Assembly: GCA_002504405.1 (NCBI GenBank)
Contig: DARO01000005.1
Coordinates: 269,982-333,981 of the forward strand
Direction of reading: 5' to 3'
DNA: 64,000 nucleotides
DNA from: Methanomassiliicoccaceae archaeon UBA71
GTDB taxonomy: Archaea > Thermoplasmatota > Thermoplasmata > Methanomassiliicoccales > Methanomethylophilaceae
Position 1 is the stretch's first letter, and each line of letters begins with the position of its first letter. Position numbers and translations under genes: made by a program. Positions 57,956 to 64,000 of this stretch are shown piece after piece. Below the pieces are notes generated by a model, which saw only the letters and a list, made by a program, of their open reading frames with translations, searched no databases and had not been told where the DNA came from.

Positions 57956-60649
57956 ATGTCTGAGAACTCCAGACTGGATTGGAAGGACATCAAGACCAAT
58001 GCGGCAAAGTTCGCATTGAGATTCAAGGATGTCAAGAAGGAAGCATCCTACAAGCAGATATTCTGGTCGGAGTTCCTCCAGATGTTCGGAGTCGACATCA
58101 TCCAGGTAGGCGCTTTCGAATACTACGTGAAGAAACTCGGCAATCATGCCGGAGAGATAGACTACTTCTGGCCCGGCAAGGTGATCATCGAGCACAAATC
58201 CTCCGGGAAGGATCTGGACGATGCCATGGACCAGGCTATGGACTATCTCATGGGGATTCAGAAGAAGGAGGAGTTGCCGAGGTACATCATCGTCTCGGAC
58301 TTCAAGCGCATCCGTCTGATGGACCTCGTAGAGCACAAGGATAGAACCATCCTTCTGAAGGATCTCCCTGATAACGTCGAGATGTTCGGGTTCCTGGCTG
58401 GATACTCGGACAAGAGGATAGAGGGTCAGCATCCAGTCAACGTCAAGGCAGCGGAGGTCATGGGGGAGCTCTACGACATCCTGAAGGAGTCCGGCTATCC
58501 GGAGGCCGATCTGGATATGCTCCTGATACGCATCGTGTTCTGCATGTTCGCAGAGGATGCCGACATCTTCGAGAAGGAATCGTTCTCAAGCTATCTTGCA
58601 TTCCATACAGGCGAGGACGGCTCCGGCATGGGTGCGGCGATCAACGAGATCTTCGCCGTTCTGAACACTCCGTATGAGGATCGTCAGAGCGCTATGTCTG
58701 CGGAGCTCCAGAATTTTCCGTATGTCAACGGTGGATTGTTTGAGAGAATATTGGCCACTCCGATGTTCGACCGGAACATGAGGGATCATTTCTTCAAGGC
58801 GTCGAAGCTTGATTGGAAGTACATATCGCCGGCGATATTCGGATCGCTGTTCCAAAGCATTATGGATCCCAAGAAGAGGCGTGAGCTCGGTGCCCATTAC
58901 ACTTCCGAGGAGAACATTCTCAAAGCGATCAATCCGCTGTTCATGGACGATCTGAGGGCCGAATTCGACAAGATCAAAGGGAATCCGAAAGAACTCCGTA
59001 AATTCTGGGACAAGCTGTCCAATGTCAGGATTTTAGATCCGGCGTGCGGTTGCGGTAATTTCCTAATCATCTCCTATCGCGAGATGCGTCGTTTAGAGAT
59101 GGATCTGCTTGATGCACTTTACAAAGGCCAGATGATCTTTGATGAATCTCATCTTTTCATAGACCACTACTACGGTATAGAGATTGGCGAGTTCGCATCT
59201 ATGGTTGCTAATCTCTCGATGATCCTCATGGATCATCTGATGAACATGGAGATGAGGAATCGGTTCGGCAGGTGCAGAGACATCATACCACTAAAAGAGA
59301 AAGCGAACATTGTTTGTGCAGATTCACTTGAGATTGCTTGGGAGTATGTAGTAAGCCCTCAGGATTTGACATACATAGTAGGAAATCCACCGTTTGTAGG
59401 TGCTAAAATACAATCTGAAATGCAACGCAGTCAAATGGCAAGTTTATTTCAGAAAAATGCTGGTGTTTTAGATTATGTTTCTGCATGGTATGTTAAAGCA
59501 GCATGTGTGATGGAAAACAATCCTTGCATACGTACAGCATTTGTGTCTACAAATTCTATAACACAGGGGGAACAAGTTGAACCACTGTGGAAACCAATTT
59601 TTGAAAAAGGGATTCATATAGATTTTGCGTATAGTACGTTTAAATGGAATAATGAAGCAAAAGGTGTTGCAGCAGTTCATGTAATTATTGTAGGAATGTC
59701 AAAAGTACCCTCAGTTTGTAAACTATATCATCATTCACAAGGGCTGGAAGGAGATTTAATTTGTAAAAAAGTTAGGCACATCAATGCATATTTGGTAGAT
59801 GGTCCGGATATTTTTATTGTCAATAGAAAGAAGGCGCTTTGTCAATCACCAATAATGCAATTTGGCAATATGCCTAATGACGGTGGCAATTTATTATTAT
59901 CTAACGAAGAAAAAGATGAGATAATAAAACAAAATTCTGCATCTTCTAATTTTATAAGGCAATTCTATGGGGCTCGGGAATTTATCAACAATGAAAAACG
60001 TTGGTGTATTTGGCTTAAAGACATTTCAATTTCTGATTACAGAGATATCAAGCCGATAATGGAACGCGTAGACAGGGTTCGGCAATATCGTATAGCCAGT
60101 TCTCGTAAAACTACTAGACAGTTAGCAGATGTCCCATACTTATTCGGCGAAATTAGACAACCTGATGGAAATTACATCCTCATACCACGTCACTCTTCGG
60201 AAAATCGTAACTACATTCCCATTGGGTTCGTAAATCCAGAGATAATTGTTGGAGACTCCAATTTGATGATTCCTGATGCATCGCTATATCATTTCGGAAT
60301 TTTAACTTCAAAAATGCACATGGTTTGGATGAAGTACGTATGTGGTAGAATTAAGAGCGATTATCGTTACTCGGTTGGCATTGTCTATAATAATTTTCCT
60401 TGGCCTGAAATTAGCGGAGATCTGGTCGAAACAATTTCAGAATCGTCCAGGCAAATTCTAAAAATCAGAGAACAATATTCGAATGAATCCCTTGCTGATC
60501 TTTACAATCCTCTAACAATGCCTGCTGAATTATTGAAGGCTCACCAAAAATTAGACAGAGAAGTTGAAAAAGCATACGGGGGACCTTTTGATGACGATTC
60601 CGCTCGTATAGCATTTTTATTCAAACTTTACAAGGAGATGACTGTTTGA
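57956..60649 (+). CDS. Type IIL restriction-modification enzyme (MmeI-like fusion)
   Basis: 897 residues, the usual MmeI-family size. An N-terminal PD-(D/E)xK nuclease has EIDYFWPGKVIIEHKSSGK (residues ~73-91). A helical linker follows, then an adenine-N6 methyltransferase with motif I LDPACGCGNFLII (~361) and motif IV IVGNPPFVGAK (~475), and a C-terminal target-recognition domain. One polypeptide cuts unmodified DNA and methylates one strand. Composition changes abruptly at about 59290: the nuclease and methyltransferase start are GC-rich, while the last ~450 residues are AT-rich, suggesting domain replacement. The downstream TTG gene overlaps its stop. Confidence 0.87.
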   Translation: MSENSRLDWKDIKTNAAKFALRFKDVKKEASYKQIFWSEFLQMFGVDIIQVGAFEYYVKKLGNHAGEIDYFWPGKVIIEHKSSGKDLDDAMDQAMDYLMGIQKKEELPRYIIVSDFKRIRLMDLVEHKDRTILLKDLPDNVEMFGFLAGYSDKRIEGQHPVNVKAAEVMGELYDILKESGYPEADLDMLLIRIVFCMFAEDADIFEKESFSSYLAFHTGEDGSGMGAAINEIFAVLNTPYEDRQSAMSAELQNFPYVNGGLFERILATPMFDRNMRDHFFKASKLDWKYISPAIFGSLFQSIMDPKKRRELGAHYTSEENILKAINPLFMDDLRAEFDKIKGNPKELRKFWDKLSNVRILDPACGCGNFLIISYREMRRLEMDLLDALYKGQMIFDESHLFIDHYYGIEIGEFASMVANLSMILMDHLMNMEMRNRFGRCRDIIPLKEKANIVCADSLEIAWEYVVSPQDLTYIVGNPPFVGAKIQSEMQRSQMASLFQKNAGVLDYVSAWYVKAACVMENNPCIRTAFVSTNSITQGEQVEPLWKPIFEKGIHIDFAYSTFKWNNEAKGVAAVHVIIVGMSKVPSVCKLYHHSQGLEGDLICKKVRHINAYLVDGPDIFIVNRKKALCQSPIMQFGNMPNDGGNLLLSNEEKDEIIKQNSASSNFIRQFYGAREFINNEKRWCIWLKDISISDYRDIKPIMERVDRVRQYRIASSRKTTRQLADVPYLFGEIRQPDGNYILIPRHSSENRNYIPIGFVNPEIIVGDSNLMIPDASLYHFGILTSKMHMVWMKYVCGRIKSDYRYSVGIVYNNFPWPEISGDLVETISESSRQILKIREQYSNESLADLYNPLTMPAELLKAHQKLDREVEKAYGGPFDDDSARIAFLFKLYKEMTV

Positions 60650-61239
60650 AAAAAATCAGTATCGGAGCATTCCCTCGCAATTATTGGAGAGAATTAATGG
60701 TAATGGTAATTTTGGTGATAGTTGGTATTGCAATAATCATTATTGGAAGGGATCATAGTCTATACGTTGCTATAGGCACAAGTGCAATAACTGGAGCAAT
60801 CATACAGTCTTTATCTTTTTCAGCTCAATCTATGAGGATTCGTAGAGAAAATCTTGAAAAGTTAACGGAAATGGGAATCAGATTAAATCAGATGCTGTTT
60901 TGGATAAAGGATCCTAATAACGTAAATGAGAAAAATATTGAAGAAATCAAAAGCAGGCTATCTGAACTGAATAGTGCAGGATGGATTTTTGGTAGATTAT
61001 GGTTTATCAACGAAGATGATAGAAACAAGGCATTCGAGCTCTATTCAATAATACACAATGTCGAGAGCATAGAGGACAGACTAATCGCAATCGAATTTAA
61101 CAATTCAGAAAGTATAACAGAAATTGAAGAAATCAGAGGATCGATGGAATGTCTGGAAAAACAGTATGGAGATGTATATGCAAAAATGGATGAAATAACA
61201 GATTGGGCAGTAGAATTCTGTAGTAAGTCTTTCTTTTGA
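60646..61239 (+). CDS. Membrane protein following the restriction enzyme
   Basis: 197 residues starting at TTG 60646, which overlaps the restriction enzyme's TGA. Two hydrophobic helices at residues ~17-34 and ~40-57 (MVMVILVIVGIAIIII and VAIGTSAITGAIIQS) are followed by a charged, mostly helical cytoplasmic part with coiled-coil character. AT-rich like the preceding target-recognition region, so it probably arrived in the same exchange. No family is recognised. An accessory role in restriction or defence is possible from position only. Confidence 0.7.
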   Translation: MKKISIGAFPRNYWRELMVMVILVIVGIAIIIIGRDHSLYVAIGTSAITGAIIQSLSFSAQSMRIRRENLEKLTEMGIRLNQMLFWIKDPNNVNEKNIEEIKSRLSELNSAGWIFGRLWFINEDDRNKAFELYSIIHNVESIEDRLIAIEFNNSESITEIEEIRGSMECLEKQYGDVYAKMDEITDWAVEFCSKSFF

Positions 61240-61271
61240 GTTTCAACTTTGGTTATCTCTTTCAAGTCTAT

Positions 61272-61383
61272 GGCGCCGCTACGCGTCGCCGGGGGCCTAT
61301 GCTTCGCTTCGGCCCCTCGCCGCCACTTCGTGACGGCGGTGGACGGTCGCGCAGCGCCCCCCGCCTGCGGCTGTGGGGGGCGC
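61272..61383. repeat. Array of four GC-rich hairpins 3' of the second rep-like gene
   Basis: Successive inverted repeats: GGCG/CGCC (61272-61290), GGGGCC/GGCCCC (about 61292-61315), a CCGCC/GGCGG stem around CACTTCGTGA (about 61321-61340), and GCGCCCCCC/GGGGGGCGC with an inner GCC/GGC (61354-61383). The block is about 80% GC within AT-rich DNA and lies between convergent genes. It shares sequence with 54798-54840. It may be an origin or a bidirectional terminator. Confidence 0.6.
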
Positions 61384-61497
61384 ATGCGCTCCCGTCCATT
61401 GGGATATAACCACCAGTGTCGGAGAAGGGATCTGGGAACAGAGAAAAGGGGAGAGCTATCGCTGGATGGTGAAGGAAAAAGAAGAATCCCGACAACA

Positions 61498-62529
61498 TCA
61501 GTCGGGAGGAAGACCGCCTTCAGCCGCGAAGCGTACAGCCTCCTCGGTGCTGTACCCCATCCAGGTGTAGAGTTCCGGGTTGTTACGTCCGACTGTTTTC
61601 ACACGAACCCAATTTCCCTTGAGTTTCTCGATTTTTGCCTCGATCTTCCGAAGATCCTCCTTGAATGCCTTGGATATGATCCATGTGTGGGAATTCCAGA
61701 TGAGGTTGTTCAGAATCGTCCAGACCTTTGTTCTGTGTTTCACGGGGAGATCGGAAACCCTTTCGCATTTGTCCAGGTCGGGGACATCTCCGAGATCCAA
61801 CGATTTGGAGATGTACTTGGAGATGTAGTTGATCGGGTTGGAATGGCCTTTCAGCTTCATGCGGTCATTGGTGAAGGAGTATATGTCGACGAATCCGAAT
61901 CCCCATATCGGACTGACGGAGTTCCAATCCTCAAGGTTCTTCCATAGGGAGAGGACCGATCTGGTATAGGGGTCGGTCGGATCTGGACGATACGAATTGC
62001 TCTTCCTGTGAAAACGGACCTTGAGGGGTTCTTCCAGATACAGGAGGATATGCACGGCGGGGTATCCGCTGACGGTGGACTCCTTGACGATTATCTTGGA
62101 ATATCCGCCCCTCAGATGTTTCTCGAGGCGGGCGAAGTATTTGGAGATCGCCTTGCCTTTCGACGTGATCAGGAAGTTGGCCTCATCACGACCGAATCTG
62201 TTGTGGTCGAAGGTGAGGGTCTGGAAATGGAGATGGGAGTAGGTGCCCCGAGAGGTCTCATAGGAGAACCTCGTGTTGCGTAGAATCTGGTTGAGCATCT
62301 TTTTCTTCTTGGATTGCCGGAGAGCGAACTGCGGATTCCCGCGACGGGAGACCGGTGACGCGGAGTGCTCGCCGGTGTCGAGGTTGCAGAACAGATTGTA
62401 GTAGAAAGTGTCGATGTACTCGATGAGATCCGGCAGAAGGGTGTTGGAGTCGGTTTCTCCGGAGAGCACCGCCGATTGCAGCGCAGGGAGGTTGTCACGG
62501 TCAAAGACGGACAACAGAAACGCCCCCAA
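61498..62529 (-). CDS. Rep-like replication initiator (second copy)
   Basis: About 343 residues. LHFQTLTFDHNRFG, GYPAVHILLYLEEPL and NYISKYISKSLDL correspond to the three blocks of the first copy, including YxxKYxxK. The frame is open through tRNA-Ser up to 62751, but no ATG exists between the tRNA and residue LTFD apart from an internal one; TTG 62529 (GAFLLSVFDRDN) is taken, with other TTG codons possible. The N-terminus may therefore be altered by integration at the tRNA. Inferred role: replication of the excised element. Confidence 0.6.
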   Translation of the reverse strand: MGAFLLSVFDRDNLPALQSAVLSGETDSNTLLPDLIEYIDTFYYNLFCNLDTGEHSASPVSRRGNPQFALRQSKKKKMLNQILRNTRFSYETSRGTYSHLHFQTLTFDHNRFGRDEANFLITSKGKAISKYFARLEKHLRGGYSKIIVKESTVSGYPAVHILLYLEEPLKVRFHRKSNSYRPDPTDPYTRSVLSLWKNLEDWNSVSPIWGFGFVDIYSFTNDRMKLKGHSNPINYISKYISKSLDLGDVPDLDKCERVSDLPVKHRTKVWTILNNLIWNSHTWIISKAFKEDLRKIEAKIEKLKGNWVRVKTVGRNNPELYTWMGYSTEEAVRFAAEGGLPPD

Positions 62530-62597
62530 GGGGTTTGAAAAGTACCCTTTTGGGCACAACGCCGGAATAATTGAAGCCGAAGCCAGATAGGAAAAAA

Positions 62598-62610
62598 GCG
62601 TGGAGAGGGG
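62598..62610. repeat. Right attachment site (attR) core within tRNA-Ser
   Basis: GCGTGGAGAGGGG, identical to 56228-56240, covers the discriminator base and 3' acceptor strand of tRNA-Ser(GCT). Integration there leaves the tRNA intact. Confidence 0.65.
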
Positions 62611-62683
62611 GATTCGAACCCCCGGGTCCTTTTGGGACATAAGATTAGCAGTCTTACGCCTTACCAGGCTGGGCCATCTCCAC
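62599..62683 (-). tRNA. tRNA-Ser (GCT)
   Basis: 85 nt on the minus strand. Acceptor GTGGAGA pairs with TCTCCAC, G73 is the serine-type discriminator, the anticodon loop CTGCTAA shows GCT, a long variable arm (TGTCCCAAAAGGACCC) marks it as class II, and the T-arm is GGGGG-TTCGAAT-CCCCC. No CCA is encoded. Its 3' end is the integration site of the adjacent element. Confidence 0.95.
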
Positions 62684-63030
62684 TTCAGTACGCGTGAAGT
62701 TGACATTCTCTTTAAAGCTTTGCTCTGGCGGCTCCATCGTTGCGAGGTCAACCAGGCTCCGACAGGGTGGAGGGATGTGGAATCGTCATCAATTTCATCT
62801 GTATCAAGTCGGGTCGTGTCGGTTGTTTGTCTCTTCTTATTAGATAATACATAATGGGATGACGAGACTGAGTCGGGGCAACGGGCATTTCGAAGATCCC
62901 TATGATTGATATTCCAACATCCGCTTGAACCGTCACTATGCCGATGGGTCCGAGGCCGATTTACATTATTGATGTGGTAAACTTACGTGGGATGCGGATA
63001 TCCCGAAGTACTGAAAGCTCGAAGTCTAGA

Positions 63031-63150
63031 AAATATTAAATAAAAGTGGTGTGTGCAGGGGATTGCGCGATGCGGCGGAGCACCCCGATCCGGGAGTTGC
63101 TCCGGCCAAGTCACGGTCTCCTGCAAGTCATCGGGGAAAGCCTGAAACAC
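63031..63150 (+). ncRNA. Candidate small structured RNA upstream of 16S rRNA
   Basis: A strong TATA-like AAATATTAAATAAAAG (63031-63046) is followed at the right distance by a GC-rich segment that folds: GCAGG (63055) with CCTGC (63120), and inside it CGGAGCA/TGCTCCG (63076-63104) with a nested CCC/GGG. No open frame fits. A GAAACACA near the 3' end could serve as an ACA box of an H/ACA guide. The identity is unknown. The rest of 62684-63030 shows no gene. Confidence 0.45.
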
Positions 63151-63152
63151 AA

Positions 63153-63163
63153 GGCTTAAATAC
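63153..63163 (+). promoter_or_regulatory. 16S rRNA promoter TATA box
   Basis: GGCTTAAATAC lies about 230 nt before the mature 16S start. Transcription would begin near 63180, leaving a leader of about 210 nt for processing. Confidence 0.6.
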
Positions 63164-63277
63164 ATCCCCGATATACACGGGAATGCGCGGTTCGCAAGAC
63201 GGACTGCGAGACATGGAGAATCATGATCTCCACCGGAAGCCCCGGTGTGCTCTCATGAATTCTGACGTTCGATGCTA

Positions 63278-63304
63278 CGAATGTTCCGTTAGACGGATCA
63301 TTCG
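63278..63304 (+). other. Hairpin in the pre-16S leader
   Basis: CGAATG/CATTCG and CCGT/ACGG stack around the loop TAG with a TT/AT internal mismatch. It lies about 90 nt before mature 16S rRNA and may be a processing or folding element. It lacks the two 3-nt bulges of a bulge-helix-bulge site. Confidence 0.45.
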
Positions 63305-63392
63305 ATTGAGTGTGCCGTTTAGCGGGACAGCGGTGAAACATGGTAAACTGCCAGTTTCTTTCATCCATCAGAGACGAAAAGTCAAAGATTTG

Positions 63393-64000
63393 ACTCCGGT
63401 TGATCCTGCCGGCGGCCACCGCTATAGGAATTCGATTAAGACATGCGAGTCGAGAGTCTTCGGGACTCGGCGGACTGCTCAGTAACACGTGGAGAACGTG
63501 CCCTTAAGTGGAGGATAATCTCGGGAAATTGAGGATAATACTCCATAGATCATGGGATCTGGAATGACCCATGGTTGAAAGTTCCGGCGCTTAAGGATCG
63601 CTCTGCGGCCTATCAGGTAGTAGTGGGTGTAACGTACCCCCTAGCCGACGACGGGTATGGGCCTTGAGAGAGGGAGCCCAGAGTTGGATTCTGAGACACG
63701 AATCCAGGCCCTACGGGGCGCAGCAGTCGCGAAAACTTCACACTGGGGGCAACCCCGATGAGGGAATTCCTAGTGCTAGGACATTTGTTCTAGCTTTTCT
63801 CTAGCGTAGATAACTAGAGGAATAAGGGCTGGGTAAGACGGGTGCCAGCCGCCGCGGTAATACCTGCAGCCCAAGTGGTGGTCGATTTTATTGAGTCTAA
63901 AACGTTCGTAGCCGGTCCGGTAAATCCTTGGGTAAATCGGGAAGCTTAACTTTCCGACTTCCGAGGAGACTGCCGGACTTGGGACCGGGAGAGGCAAGAG
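63393..64000 (+). rRNA. 16S ribosomal RNA (5' part)
   Basis: ACTCCGGTTGATCCTGCCGG at 63393 is the archaeal 16S 5' end. Later conserved blocks include GGGTGCCAGCCGCCGCGGTA (the 519 region, about 63839). The gene leaves the window at 64000, after roughly 600 nt. Whether 23S follows cannot be seen; in Thermoplasmata the rRNA genes are often unlinked. Confidence 0.97.

Larger units (their letters stand above)
56228..62610. mobile_element. 6.4-kb integrative element at tRNA-Ser(GCT)
   Basis: The exact 13-mer GCGTGGAGAGGGG occurs at 56228-56240 and 62598-62610. The right copy is the 3' end of tRNA-Ser(GCT). Next to the left copy lies CCCGAACCCCT, a degenerate T-arm remnant. Between them are an integrase (58 bp from the left end), a small acidic protein, an AbrB-like regulator, a type IIL restriction-modification enzyme, a membrane protein and a Rep-like protein. 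The layout fits an integrative plasmid carrying a restriction system. Confidence 0.72.

Noticed and set aside
63051..63485. 144-residue frame across the 16S leader
   Set aside because: It overlaps the rRNA promoter, leader and mature 16S sequence; the rRNA assignment is certain.
1..64000. CRISPR array
   Set aside because: No regularly spaced direct repeats of suitable length were seen; the short 11-bp-phased half-sites around fic are operators.

Overview
The window is about 64 kb of archaeal chromosome, most likely from the order Methanomassiliicoccales (Thermoplasmata), the H2-dependent methylotrophic methanogens. The evidence is a complete hdrA-mvhD-mvhG-mvhA electron-bifurcating cluster, archaeal information-processing operons (exosome/proteasome, aIF2-alpha/Nop10, SRP19, S8e), many TATA boxes 25-30 nt before start codons (leaderless mRNAs), an archaeal 16S rRNA gene entering at the right edge, and an in-frame amber codon inside an otherwise intact gene, as expected where TAG encodes pyrrolysine. 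Almost every other gene checked ends in TGA or TAA. Assignment to a genus is not possible from the window.

Layout. 1-3.8 kb: a truncated sodium:amino-acid symporter, an MBL-fold hydrolase, a Fic protein bracketed by copies of one palindromic operator, and an intron-containing tRNA-Tyr. 4.0-15.5 kb: the most unusual block, a tight operon of ATP-grasp ligase, GH3-like ligase with internal TAG, second ATP-grasp ligase, two half-ABC exporters, STAS protein, second GH3-like ligase and RsbW-like kinase, converging on a membrane-bound SpoIIE-type phosphatase. It reads as an amide-bond-forming biosynthesis and export cluster wired to a partner-switching signalling module. 15.6-18.5 kb: translation genes and rpiA. 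18.6-32.9 kb: Dph6, a copper ATPase and chaperone, nitroreductase, HxlR regulator, a large HRDC/SF1 helicase-nuclease, a TctA-like membrane protein, thioesterase, purine phosphoribosyltransferase, TyrRS, a DHH phosphoesterase and an ABC-2 transporter. 33.0-38.0 kb: the archaeal exosome superoperon (pop5, psmA, SBDS, rrp4, rrp41, rrp42, L37Ae, rpoP, pcc1, prefoldin beta). 38.6-44.9 kb: hdrA-mvhDGA. 45-53 kb: NAD(P)HX repair, SRP19, S8e, phosphoesterases, FUSC and EamA transporters, GNAT and small proteins.

53-62.7 kb is accessory DNA: a decayed DUF3800 gene, an AT-rich secreted-protein gene, and a 6.4-kb integrative element (56228-62610) between a 13-bp direct repeat, one copy being the 3' end of tRNA-Ser(GCT). 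The element carries a tyrosine integrase, a small acidic protein, an AbrB-like regulator, a type IIL restriction-modification enzyme whose specificity half is AT-rich and probably foreign, a membrane protein, and a Rep-like protein. A second Rep-like gene just outside the left repeat suggests an older neighbouring element. Similar GC-rich hairpin segments lie immediately 3' of both rep genes.

The right end (62.7-64 kb) holds the 16S rRNA leader with a likely TATA-driven small structured RNA upstream, then the first ~600 nt of 16S rRNA. Function calls rest on recognisable motifs and gene context only; no database search was run.
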